Shown piece after piece: positions 45,031 to 53,584 of a stretch of DNA of 64,000 nt. Source of the stretch: Chlorogloeopsis sp038404745 (lineage in GTDB: Bacteria; Cyanobacteriota; Cyanobacteriia; Cyanobacteriales; Nostocaceae); contig NZ_JAYKTT020000077.1 in the NCBI RefSeq assembly GCF_038404745.2, positions 36,538-100,537 on the forward strand, written 5' to 3'. The translations under genes and the position numbers were made by a program. The notes below the pieces were generated by a model. That model did not search any database. It saw only the letters and a list, made by a program, of their open reading frames with translations, and was not told where the DNA came from. Position 1 is the first letter of the stretch, and each line of letters begins with the position of its first letter.

Positions 45031-46821
45031 ATGACGCTCCCAATCCGTAACGTCGCTATTATCGCCCACGTAGATCACGGCAAAACAACCCTCGTTGATG
45101 CTCTCCTCAAACAATCCGGCATTTTCCGTGAAGGGGAAGACGTTCCGGATTGCGTTATGGACTCCAACGCCCTTGAACGGGAGCGGGGAATTACTATTCT
45201 TTCTAAAAATACAGCGGTTAAGTATAAAGAGACGCTGATCAATATTGTTGATACTCCTGGACACGCTGACTTTGGCGGTGAAGTAGAACGGGTACTTGGC
45301 ATGGTGGATGGTTGCATCCTCATTGTTGATGCCAACGAAGGCCCTATGCCCCAAACTCGTTTCGTGTTAAAAAAGGCACTAGAAAAAGGATTGCGCCCCA
45401 TTGTTGTAGTCAACAAAATTGATCGCCCGCAAGCAGATCCCTACGGTGCAATTGACAAAGTATTAGACTTATTCCTCGAACTAGGCGCTGATGAAGATCA
45501 GTGTGATTTCCCCTATTTGTTCGCCTCCGGGTTGTCAGGCTACGCCAAAGTAGACTTGGATGATGAACCCAAGGATATGCAGCCATTATTTGATGCCATT
45601 TTGCGTCATGTACCGCCACCAGTGGGCGATCCCAACAAACCACTGCAACTGCAAGTCACAACCCTAGATTATTCTGAATATCTGGGGCGGATTGTGATTG
45701 GCAGAATTCACAACGGCATCATCCGCATGGGACAACAAGCGGCTTTGGTGACAGAAAAAGGTGACATTGTCAAAGCCAAAATTACCAAGTTAATGGGCTT
45801 TGAAGGCTTGAAGCGGGTGGATATGGAAGAAGCTTCTGCCGGTTATATCGTAGCTGTAGCTGGTTTCGCTGATGCAAATATTGGTGAAACAATCACCGAT
45901 CCGAATGAACCTCAAGCTCTACCACTGATTAAAGTGGATGAACCAACATTGCAAATGACCTTTTGGGTGAACGATTCACCCTTTGCTGGTCAAGAAGGTA
46001 AATTGGTAACATCCAGACAAGTGCGCGATCGCCTTTTGCGCGAACTAGAAACTAACGTTGCCTTACGTGTCGAAGAAACCGACTCTCCAGACAAATTCTT
46101 GGTTTCCGGTCGTGGCGAACTACACTTAGGTATTTTAATCGAAACCATGCGTCGGGAAGGTTACGAGTTTCAAGTATCCCAACCCCAAGTAATTTACCGG
46201 GAAGTTAACGGACAACCCTGCGAACCTTATGAACTCCTGGTATTGGATATACCTGAAGAAGCAGTTGGCAGTTGTATAGAACGCCTCGGACAACGTCGCG
46301 GCGAAATGCAAGATATGCAAGTTGGTGGTAACGGACGCACCCAGTTAGAATTCGTCATCCCCGCCCGTGGATTAATTGGTTTCCGGGGTGAATTCATGCG
46401 GATGACACGGGGCGAAGGTATAATGAACCACAGCTTCCTCGATTACCGTCCGATTACAGGTGACATTGAAGCCCGTAATAAAGGCGTTTTAATCGCTTTT
46501 GAAGAGGGTGTTTCCACCTTCTACGCCATGAAGAATGCCGAAGATAGAGGTGTATTCTTTATCACTCCTGGCACCAAGGTCTACAAAGGCATGATTGTGG
46601 GCGAACACAATCGTCCCCAAGACTTGGAATTGAATGTCTGCAAAACCAAGCAGCTTACCAACCATCGTGCAGCTAGTGGTGATGAACTAGTGCAGTTACA
46701 AGCACCAGTAGAAATGAGCTTGGAGCGTGCTTTGGAATACATCGGCCCTGATGAATTGGTGGAAGTTACTCCCCAGTCAATTCGTCTGCGGAAGATGGCG
46801 AAAAAGTTAGCGAAACGGTAA
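45031..46821 (+). CDS. typA: ribosome-associated GTPase TypA/BipA
   Basis: TypA is a translational GTPase that binds the ribosome and is needed under stress such as cold or low nutrients. The protein (596 aa) has the family's size and domains. G1 is AHVDHGKT (residues 12-19), the switch region has ERERGITILSKN, G3 is DTPGHADFGGEVERV and G4 is NKIDRP. The C-terminal half shows SGRGELHLGILIETMRREGYE and NHRAASGDELVQL, the BipA-specific end. It is followed by two hairpins. Confidence 0.97.
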   Translation: MTLPIRNVAIIAHVDHGKTTLVDALLKQSGIFREGEDVPDCVMDSNALERERGITILSKNTAVKYKETLINIVDTPGHADFGGEVERVLGMVDGCILIVDANEGPMPQTRFVLKKALEKGLRPIVVVNKIDRPQADPYGAIDKVLDLFLELGADEDQCDFPYLFASGLSGYAKVDLDDEPKDMQPLFDAILRHVPPPVGDPNKPLQLQVTTLDYSEYLGRIVIGRIHNGIIRMGQQAALVTEKGDIVKAKITKLMGFEGLKRVDMEEASAGYIVAVAGFADANIGETITDPNEPQALPLIKVDEPTLQMTFWVNDSPFAGQEGKLVTSRQVRDRLLRELETNVALRVEETDSPDKFLVSGRGELHLGILIETMRREGYEFQVSQPQVIYREVNGQPCEPYELLVLDIPEEAVGSCIERLGQRRGEMQDMQVGGNGRTQLEFVIPARGLIGFRGEFMRMTRGEGIMNHSFLDYRPITGDIEARNKGVLIAFEEGVSTFYAMKNAEDRGVFFITPGTKVYKGMIVGEHNRPQDLELNVCKTKQLTNHRAASGDELVQLQAPVEMSLERALEYIGPDELVEVTPQSIRLRKMAKKLAKR

Positions 46822-46829
46822 GAAATCAA

Positions 46830-46884
46830 AGCCCCTCAGGCTGGAAGCCTGGGGCTAAAAGAACAAAGCCTGCCTCCGCAGGCT
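46830..46884 (+). terminator. two tandem hairpins after typA
   Basis: AGCCCC-T-CAGGCT pairs with AGCCTG-GGGCT (46830-46856), then AGCCTGC/GCAGGCT with a 4-base loop CTCC follows at 46867-46884. Both share the AGCCTG/CAGGCT core. There are short A-rich sections between them but no long T tract. They probably end typA transcription. Confidence 0.65.
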
Positions 46885-46890
46885 AGAATT

Positions 46891-47340
46891 GTTGCGAGTA
46901 GATTCGATATTCGAGTTAACTTTGGGAATATGCCAGATTTAGCTAGTTCCGCAATTCATCTCACGTCTCACCCGAAGAGGAGGTAAGATGAATTGTGCTT
47001 CAGTTGACGACAGTTAAAAGACCAATGCCGGAGGCGAGAGAAGGAAGTCGGAAACGAACAATTCTACGATAAAATTAAGAACATCACTTGATAGGTCTAC
47101 AGGGTAATGACCTGGGCTAATGATTCGAGTGATAGAGGAAAGAAGGATGTAACTTGCCGAACCTGACCCTCCGTAGTGGGCTAAACTACGCTAAAAAGTA
47201 CAGTAATTAAATATTCTGACCTTCGGAACAAGGGGTAAAGCCTATTGCCAGAACGTAAGACTTATTATTCTACGGAGTAATAAGCGGTTCTTTGGGTAGG
47301 AAGCCTACTGTCTATGCCAAGCATCACGCTCAGGTAGTTC
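46891..47340 (+). mobile_element. group II intron 5' fragment (domain I), no encoded protein
   Basis: The sequence contains stretches I recognise as the ribozyme domain I of cyanobacterial (Thermosynechococcus-like) group II introns: GGAAGTCGGAAACGAAC (from 47043), GACCTTCGGAACAAGGGG (47218-47235), CCAGAACGTAAGAC and the hairpin GTAGG-AAG-CCTAC (47296-47308). The left boundary near GTTGCGAG (46891) is only approximate. No reverse transcriptase ORF, domain V or 3' end follows; the fragment ends about 10 bases before the stop codon of the opposite-strand gene. It is therefore a truncated, immobile relic. Confidence 0.6.
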
Positions 47341-47349
47341 ACAACACAA

Positions 47350-48777
47350 TCAAGTCAATACCATCCAGAACAGCAAAATCAACATCAGACTCATAAAACC
47401 GATTAGATGCTCAAACTGTTCAAGTATGCGTGGCAGACTAAGTAATGAGCGTTGAAAAATTAAAAAATACGCTAACCAACCAACACCAATGATTGCGACT
47501 GCTTTGATGATGTTTGCCATTGTATACGCCTGGTAATATAACCCACTTGTGACAATCAGCGCAGCAATTAATAGTATTATCGGTTGCCAGAAACCGGAAC
47601 GTACAATTTCTCTCCCTCCATGCGGCAGAAATATGAATTTGGCATATACTATTGCTGTTCCTACCGCCCCAACATTCATGGCGATCGCTTGCCAGGATAG
47701 TACATTCTTTAGTGTTAACATCTTCGCTCCAAAGCCGATCAACAAGGGAAACCCGGAAATTGAAAGGCTGGCTATAACCAGAACAACCCAGAGTGTGGTA
47801 CTGATCTGCGTCTTTCGCAATTCCTTGAAGTCTCGACTGGGTAAGTTCCCCGCGATCATGAACAGTGCCGATTTTGCCAATCCATGCGCCAACGCATAAA
47901 AGCCTCCCGCGATTGGTGCAGCCAGAATCCAGCCTAGTTGTGAAACTGTACTCAAGGCTAGCGTCCGCTTGGTATCTTTTTCCAAGACAGCATAGATTAC
48001 TCCCAAATACACTGTCCCAACTGCAAATATCCTAACGATAGGATCAATCTCTTCCACAATCAAAGCGCAACGCACCAAGGGAAAAACGCCAGTTTTAACC
48101 ACGATTCCCGATAGTAAAGCTGACACTGGCGTATCTGATTCGGAATGGGTCAATGGTAACCATAATCCTGATACAAAAACTCCACCTTTTGTCAAGAGTC
48201 CCAAAAAGATGAGAGCAATCGCTTCGGTTGGTGCTTTGTGCAAACCTGCAAACGCAAAGGAGTGATTCACTTGGTAGACCAACACCGCACCTACCAAATA
48301 AAATAGCATTGCCGTGTTGCTGATAAACAGATAACGCAAGGCAACCCAAATGGAGCGATCGTTTCTAGGATAGGCAATCAACAGAAATGCGGCAATACTG
48401 ATCACTTCTAGCGCCACATATAAACTGATGAAATCTGCACAGACAAAGGCGGCATTAACGCTACCATGCAAAATAACGGTTTGCATATAAAAGAAAGCCG
48501 TCTTATCGGTGTGCCAACAGTAGAGAATAACCGCAGCAGTTACTAGCGCATTTGTCAATATAAAGTAGCCGCTCAACTGATCGATGACTAATGTGACACC
48601 AAAATTATCTAGTAATGTTAGTGTTAGTGATGACTGGTTGAAAAGTAGCTGTAACGCATATCCAGTAGAAACCAGGCTTATTCCCAATGCTAGATATTTA
48701 GCAAGTTTTGGAAATAGATAAATTACGAATCCAAAAAAAAAGGGTAGTCCAATCCAGGCGATTGTAATAGTACTCAT
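47350..48777 (-). CDS. MrpD/NuoM-like proton-conducting membrane protein (solitary)
   Basis: The protein (475 aa) is a 13-14 helix membrane protein with the proton-pumping core shared by complex I ND4/ND2 subunits and Mrp/Mnh cation-proton antiporters. Recognisable parts are YVALEVISIAAFLLIAYPRN with the key Glu, FLGLLTKGGVFVSGLWLPLTH with the conserved Lys and His-containing helix, and KRTLALSTVSQLGWIL. Normally such a subunit comes with six to eight partners, but none is in this window. It could be a broken-off Mrp operon member or function in an NDH-like complex. Confidence 0.83.
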   Translation of the reverse strand: MSTITIAWIGLPFFFGFVIYLFPKLAKYLALGISLVSTGYALQLLFNQSSLTLTLLDNFGVTLVIDQLSGYFILTNALVTAAVILYCWHTDKTAFFYMQTVILHGSVNAAFVCADFISLYVALEVISIAAFLLIAYPRNDRSIWVALRYLFISNTAMLFYLVGAVLVYQVNHSFAFAGLHKAPTEAIALIFLGLLTKGGVFVSGLWLPLTHSESDTPVSALLSGIVVKTGVFPLVRCALIVEEIDPIVRIFAVGTVYLGVIYAVLEKDTKRTLALSTVSQLGWILAAPIAGGFYALAHGLAKSALFMIAGNLPSRDFKELRKTQISTTLWVVLVIASLSISGFPLLIGFGAKMLTLKNVLSWQAIAMNVGAVGTAIVYAKFIFLPHGGREIVRSGFWQPIILLIAALIVTSGLYYQAYTMANIIKAVAIIGVGWLAYFLIFQRSLLSLPRILEQFEHLIGFMSLMLILLFWMVLT

Positions 48778-49256
48778 GGTGTGAGGTTTTTTTCAAGAGC
48801 AAACCTAAAAATCCGCACGCTTCAACACGGTAACTGCCTGTTGGCTAAGAAGTGGTTAGTTATGTGTGAAGCAGAAGTGAAAGTTGCTATTAATAAGTAT
48901 TTTCGCTTATTTCTACATCTATTTCTTGTAGCTTCTATCTTAATTTTCAATGGCAAGGCATTGATTTAACTCTATACCAAATTCAAAATATTGAGGATAG
49001 GACATATGAACCTAATATTGCTATAGAATCGGCTAATGAGAGTGCGATCGCTTCATGCACTCGGTTCATCCAATGGGATGAGTTTCGTTTTCTTTGCTAC
49101 TTAAACTCCTTAAGTTTGGGAAAACGACGGATAAAGTCGTGAGAACACAGATTATCTATTATTCATCTGTTGTGATTTATTAGAATAGCTTGACTAAGGC
49201 TGCTGTCAAATCATGGTGTGTCAAAATAATTGGGTAGAATCTGTTAGTAGTTCACT
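48778..49256. other. spacer between divergent mrpD-like and kinase genes
   Basis: This 479-base spacer is AT-rich with a HIP1-like site near 49046. A 62-codon frame on the plus strand (48781-48969) has a hydrophobic end but no convincing start signal or family pattern, and is not called. No other structure is evident. Confidence 0.4.
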
Positions 49257-50300
49257 ATGTTAGGAAAGTTACTAGACGGGCGCTACAGAATAGTCCAAGT
49301 TTTGAGAGCAGGAGGATTTGGTGAAACCTATATTGCTGAAGATACCCGACGAATAAATAACCCCAGATGTGTTGTCAAGCAACTCAAGCCTGCTAGTAAC
49401 GATCCTAGTTATCTGCAAATCTCTAGACGCCTATTTTATAGTGAAGCGGAGACGTTACAAAATTTGGGTGACCATCATAACCAGATTCCCAGACTTTTAG
49501 CTTACTTTGAAGAAGATCAAGAGTTTTACTTGGTACAAGATTTTATTGAAGGCAATCCACTCAGTACAGAAATGCAACTCAGCCAACGCTGGAGCGAAAG
49601 CCAAGTTATTAAAATGTTACAAGATGTTTTAGGTATCTTAGAATTTGTTCACGGCTACGGGGTGATTCATCGAGATATCAAGCCCGATAACTTAATTAGA
49701 CGGTACAAAGATGACAGATTGGTATTAATTGACTTTGGTGCTGTTAAGCAAGTGCGAACACAAATAGCAACAGGCCAGACTCAGATAACTGCTACTGTTG
49801 CTATTGGCACTCCTGGTTATATGCCAGCTGAACAGGCGCAAGGTAAACCACAGCTTAACAGTGATATTTATGCATTGGGGATGATTGGTATACAAGCATT
49901 GACTGGCCTATATCCTACTCAATTACAAGAAGACCGACACACAGGAGAAATTCTCTGGCAACAATATGCTCAAGTTAGCGATCGCTTGGCAAACATCCTA
50001 AATCAGATGGTGCGCTACGACTATAGAAGAGATCGCTATCAGTCAGCAGGTGAAGTACTACAAGCACTTCAACAATTGGTAAGTCCTTTGCTACCCACTC
50101 AACCACTTAATTCTGAAGATATTTGGGGTCAAAAGACAAATCACCCTCAAAATCTGCTTCCACAAAAAATACTAAAAACTAAATCACCATCCAATACTTC
50201 ATCCTATAGGCGTAAAAAATTAGTAGCAGTAATTGGGCTTATTCCTTTTATTCTGATTCCAATTTTGTTGATTGTGAGCTTGTTGTTATTGGCAAGATAA
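49257..50300 (+). CDS. Ser/Thr protein kinase with C-terminal membrane anchor
   Basis: The protein is 347 aa. The kinase domain (about residues 10-275) shows IVQVLRAGGFGETYIAED, GYGVIHRDIKPDNLI and DFGAVKQV, so the catalytic loop and DFG motif are intact. A short linker leads to a C-terminal hydrophobic helix (VAVIGLIPFILIPILLIVSL, about 323-345), with no outer sensor domain. Its stop is 25 bases from the first of two ycf66 genes on the same strand. The unit looks like an operon, linking kinase and Ycf66-type proteins. Confidence 0.92.
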   Translation: MLGKLLDGRYRIVQVLRAGGFGETYIAEDTRRINNPRCVVKQLKPASNDPSYLQISRRLFYSEAETLQNLGDHHNQIPRLLAYFEEDQEFYLVQDFIEGNPLSTEMQLSQRWSESQVIKMLQDVLGILEFVHGYGVIHRDIKPDNLIRRYKDDRLVLIDFGAVKQVRTQIATGQTQITATVAIGTPGYMPAEQAQGKPQLNSDIYALGMIGIQALTGLYPTQLQEDRHTGEILWQQYAQVSDRLANILNQMVRYDYRRDRYQSAGEVLQALQQLVSPLLPTQPLNSEDIWGQKTNHPQNLLPQKILKTKSPSNTSSYRRKKLVAVIGLIPFILIPILLIVSLLLLAR

Positions 50301-50325
50301 TGCTAAAGATAATTGGTAAGGTGAT

Positions 50326-50631
50326 ATGGTCAATTTAGGATTAAATTTGACTGGTGTAATAGCTCAACTCAATATTGGTGCGAACTCGGCATCATTGCTC
50401 GGTATTTTTCTTTATTTTGCTGGAGCCGCTCTTTGTTCTCTGGCCTTATTTCGTCCAAACCTTGCCCGATATTACGACATCCTTTTTGCCCAATTTTTGT
50501 TGATCTGTAGTTTGGTTCTTATTTTCCAAGGATGGAGACTAGATCCAATTTTACAGTTTGGTCAACTCTTATTAGTCGGAACAGGAACGTTCTCTGTAAT
50601 TGAAAGTATCCGCCTACGCAGAATCAGGTAA
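50326..50631 (+). CDS. ycf66: Ycf66-family membrane protein, copy 1
   Basis: The 101-aa protein has a polar start (MVNLGLNLTGVIAQLNIG), then three hydrophobic segments and the conserved FQGWRLDPILQFGQLLLVG followed by ESIRLRRIR. The pattern fits Ycf66, found in cyanobacteria and some plastids. The function is uncertain. The start is preceded by AAGGTGAT. It is 25 bp after a Ser/Thr kinase gene and 52 bp before its paralogue at 50684. Confidence 0.8.
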   Translation: MVNLGLNLTGVIAQLNIGANSASLLGIFLYFAGAALCSLALFRPNLARYYDILFAQFLLICSLVLIFQGWRLDPILQFGQLLLVGTGTFSVIESIRLRRIR

Positions 50632-50683
50632 TAGGCTTGAACAAAAACATCGTGTCTAGCCACAATCTAACTTGGAGGATAAG

Positions 50684-50992
50684 ATGGTCAACTTGGGATT
50701 GAGCTTAACCAATATTCTGGCTCAGGTAAATTTTGGGGCTAACTCAGCAAGTTTTTTAGGAATTTTCATAATTGTGGCTGGGTCAGCACTCTATTTTATC
50801 CGCTTTGTGAATCCAGATTTAACACGAGGTCATGACACTTTTTTGGCAGCCATGTGGTTACTATGTGGTTTGATTCTCATATATCAAGGGTGGCGTCTCG
50901 ATCCAATTTTGCAGTTAGGTCAACTTCTATTAGTAGTAGTTATCACTTTCTATACTGTTGAAAGCATTCGGCTACGACAAGTCAATAAATAG
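50684..50992 (+). CDS. ycf66: Ycf66-family membrane protein, copy 2
   Basis: This is a paralogue (102 aa) of the preceding protein: VNLGLSLTNILAQVNFGANS, YQGWRLDPILQLGQLLLVVV and ESIRLRQVNK. The ATG at 50684 is preceded by GGAGG five bases upstream, better than a TTG at 50672. About half of the residues match copy 1 by eye, indicating tandem duplication with later divergence. Confidence 0.8.
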   Translation: MVNLGLSLTNILAQVNFGANSASFLGIFIIVAGSALYFIRFVNPDLTRGHDTFLAAMWLLCGLILIYQGWRLDPILQLGQLLLVVVITFYTVESIRLRQVNK

Positions 50993-51036
50993 TAAATTTT
51001 CATCAAGCAGGAAACGGATCTTCACGCTCAGTTTAC

Positions 51037-51372
51037 CTACTCTCTAGTTCTAGAGTCTCGGATTGCTCTTAATCGCTGGATCGTAGGCGATGGTTCAGCA
51101 GAACGCCATTCATCGTAGCGTTGGGAACGCCAAGTATTTAATCGCTCCATGTATGCATCGATATCTTGTTTGTTGTGCAGGTAGTAGGTGATAGTCGCGT
51201 AAATCTTTTCTAAGGAAAGTGAGGGGAAATGTTCTTGAATTTGCTCCGGTGTATATCCTTGCTGGTAATAATCAATCACATTGTCAATGCCAATGCGATG
51301 TCCTTTAATACGGATGTCATCAGGGGACAAAAACTCGAAGTAATCTTCTAATAAAGTTGTTGAAGTATTCAT
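51037..51372 (-). CDS. DUF433-domain protein
   Basis: The 111-aa protein contains DDIRIKGHRIGIDNVIDYYQ and GYTPEQIQEHFPSLSLEKIY, the pattern of DUF433 proteins, small winged-helix-like domains that are often antitoxin-like partners. The C-terminus is charged and helical (IDAYMERLNTWRSQRYDEW). No PIN-domain or other toxin gene lies next to it. It is convergent with the second ycf66 gene. Confidence 0.78.
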   Translation of the reverse strand: MNTSTTLLEDYFEFLSPDDIRIKGHRIGIDNVIDYYQQGYTPEQIQEHFPSLSLEKIYATITYYLHNKQDIDAYMERLNTWRSQRYDEWRSAEPSPTIQRLRAIRDSRTRE

Positions 51373-51457
51373 AAGTTTCTATTCTAAATAGAAATTTGTT
51401 TGAGCAAAGCGGCGCATACTCTTCTATTCAAGTTTACATATAAACACAGCGTTTTTT

Positions 51458-51524
51458 GGTGCGTTACGGCTAGTCTGATGCTCTCAAAATTTCAAGTCTT
51501 TGCATAGCCGTAACACACCCTACG
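51458..51524. repeat. hairpin of the GGTGCGTTACG ... ACACCCTACG repeat family
   Basis: GGTGCGTTACGGCTA (51458-51472) pairs with TAGCCGTAACACACC (51505-51519) with one mismatch and a 32-base loop, ending CCTACG. The ends match the short form at 34996-35028. Confidence 0.7.
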
Positions 51525-51578
51525 AATTTGGTATTTAGTGTATAAATTCCTATTTAAACTAAGACAAAAATAGCTTCG

Positions 51579-51833
51579 TTATTCATTTATAGATTCATTT
51601 TCTGATAATTGGTACGATTCCAAAATACCGCTACGAATGATTAATTGCGGCCAAATTAACAAGAAAAAACACATCCATATGAGTATAGGGATAGAGACAA
51701 GAATTGTAAGCCAAATAATTCTAAATAATACCCAGCTACCACCAATTAGCGTCAAACCCGTGAGCAAAATAGACCAAGGTTGACACCACCAAGGTTTGTA
51801 TTTCCACGGGCTTACAGGCTTTTGTTCTGACAT
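51579..51833 (-). CDS. small two-helix membrane protein
   Basis: The protein has 84 aa. A short Trp-rich start (SPWKYKPWWCQPWSILLTGL) leads into two helices, VLFRIIWLTILVSIPILIW and FFLLIWPQLII-type text, then an acidic tail. It resembles a small conserved cyanobacterial membrane family (perhaps DUF6737). It lies 28 bp downstream of the 146-aa secreted protein gene and close to murG on the same strand. Confidence 0.62.
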   Translation of the reverse strand: MSEQKPVSPWKYKPWWCQPWSILLTGLTLIGGSWVLFRIIWLTILVSIPILIWMCFFLLIWPQLIIRSGILESYQLSENESINE

Positions 51834-51861
51834 TGATTTAATTTGACAAATTTACAAATGG

Positions 51862-52302
51862 TTAGTTAGGTTTCCACTTTTCTGGAGATACATATTCGCC
51901 CTGCAAAATATCTAGAACTTGGATATCACCGCTTGGACTCAAGACACGAAACCAGTAAATTGTGTCAGTGTAGTCTATATGATTTTCAAACACTTGAATT
52001 GTGTAGTAAGGTTCTTCTGGTGTAGGATAACTACCAATGGCTGCGGCGACACGTATTGTTCCTTTAGAAAGCCGTTCAATAGTTTTTGCTTTGCTTTGCA
52101 CTTGTGGCAATTTCCATACTAAATTCAAGGCAGTTTTCTCATCAATTTCTTTAGGAGCTTGAGAAATTGTAGAGGAAGATAGAACTCTCGGAACTTGATG
52201 ATTATGAGTCTGAGCAATAGCTGAATAATTTACTAATCCCATTAGCGATATAGCCATAAATGGGTAAGTTACCAATTGTTTGACAGTCCTAGTCATTGGC
52301 AT
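51862..52302 (-). CDS. small exported protein of unknown function
   Basis: This protein of 146 aa starts with a signal peptide (QLVTYPFMAISLMGLVNYSA, with a cut near AIA-QT). The mature part reads TALNLVWKLPQVQSKAKTIE, then PTPEEPYYTIQVFENH and TIYWFRVLSPSGDIQVLDIL, a compact alpha/beta domain like lipoprotein or inhibitor folds, but I recognise no family. It begins 50 bp after murG ends, probably in one operon with it and the two-helix protein gene. Confidence 0.65.
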   Translation of the reverse strand: MPMTRTVKQLVTYPFMAISLMGLVNYSAIAQTHNHQVPRVLSSSTISQAPKEIDEKTALNLVWKLPQVQSKAKTIERLSKGTIRVAAAIGSYPTPEEPYYTIQVFENHIDYTDTIYWFRVLSPSGDIQVLDILQGEYVSPEKWKPN

Positions 52303-52352
52303 AGTTGTTTGCTTGCGATCGAGAGTTCCAAATTTTAGTTTGTAATATAACT

Positions 52353-53426
52353 TTACCTCTCAACTACCTCACGCACCAACTGTGCTAATTTTTCGGCACT
52401 GTCAGGAATAGCGATCGCCTTTGCTTTTTCGCCCATCGCTTTCAACTCTTGGGGTGACTTCAACAACCGCAGAACTTCTGTTTGCAACACCTCGGCAGTT
52501 AATTCTGATTGTTGAAACATCAATGCCGCATCAACTGAAGTAAAGACCTTGGCATTATATGTTTGATGATCTTCAGCAGCAAAGGGGTAAGGAATCAAAA
52601 TCGCAGGTGTACCGCACACTGCCAATTCTGTTAAACTGCCGGCACCAGAACGACTAATGGCTAAATTTGCTCTTCGCAGCAACGCTGCCATATTGTTGTA
52701 GAATGGCAAAGAAATATACTGCGGATGCTGTAAACTATCCGCTTCGGGATCGTGATCACCAGTTAAATGCACAACCCAAGCACCAGCATCAAACCAAACT
52801 TTTACACACTGACGCACAAATTTATTAATCCCTACAGCACCTTGGCTACCACCAAAAACGACGATTAAAGGCACATTCTCAGGAATAGGTAAATCCAATG
52901 TTGCTTCAATACCCGATTCTAAAAATTGAGAACGTACTGGAGTACTTGTATAAATAGTTTTGGCACGCGGTAAATACTTGGCTGCGACTTCAAATCCTAG
53001 TGCCACCGCACTACACCAAGGGCCAAAAAAGCGTGTTACCTTTCCTGGTAAAGCATTCGATTCGTGAAGAATTACTGGTATGCCCAGCGATCGCGCGGCT
53101 ATTACACTAGGCCCAGCAATATAACCTCCCGTGGTGAATACTCCTTGAAATTTACCTTGTTTTAATATTTTCCTGACTTGGAGAACCGAACCGATCAGTT
53201 TACCTAAAGTCAACAGCGATGAAATTCCTAATCCTTTTTGAAACCCTTCAACAGAAATAACATTCAATTTATACTGTTGGGGAACTAGTTGAGTTTCCAG
53301 ACGGTTGGGAACGCCTAGCCACTCAATTTGATAATCTGGCAACTGCTGTGCCAGTGCGATCGCTGGAAATAAATGCCCACCAGTCCCGCTTGCAGCAATT
53401 AATAATCGTATTGGTGCTTTTGCCAT
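52353..53426 (-). CDS. murG: UDP-GlcNAc:lipid I N-acetylglucosaminyltransferase MurG
   Basis: MurG makes lipid II at the inner face of the cytoplasmic membrane. The protein (357 aa) is of normal family length. It has the GT-B features: SGTGGHLFPAIALA (residues 13-26), HESNALPGKVTRFF, VFGGSQGAVGINKFV, and the sugar-nucleotide site SRSGAGSLTELAVCGTPAIL. It is not in a dcw cluster here; two small exported or membrane protein genes follow on the same strand. Confidence 0.95.
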   Translation of the reverse strand: MAKAPIRLLIAASGTGGHLFPAIALAQQLPDYQIEWLGVPNRLETQLVPQQYKLNVISVEGFQKGLGISSLLTLGKLIGSVLQVRKILKQGKFQGVFTTGGYIAGPSVIAARSLGIPVILHESNALPGKVTRFFGPWCSAVALGFEVAAKYLPRAKTIYTSTPVRSQFLESGIEATLDLPIPENVPLIVVFGGSQGAVGINKFVRQCVKVWFDAGAWVVHLTGDHDPEADSLQHPQYISLPFYNNMAALLRRANLAISRSGAGSLTELAVCGTPAILIPYPFAAEDHQTYNAKVFTSVDAALMFQQSELTAEVLQTEVLRLLKSPQELKAMGEKAKAIAIPDSAEKLAQLVREVVER

Positions 53427-53584
53427 CTACCTATTACCATGTCAGCCCTTAGCTTAACTAAGATAAAGCAATTTCCCTATTTTCTTGTAGGCTGTTTTAG
53501 AAATTAATTTACTACGGTTTCTACTGTATGCGTTTTACTTGAGAACAGGGAATATTTTTTGTAAACCAAGCTAACTAATTACCT

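Noticed and set aside
48781..48969. 62-codon frame divergent from the mrpD-like gene
   Set aside because: No ribosome-binding site or family pattern; the hydrophobic end alone is not enough.
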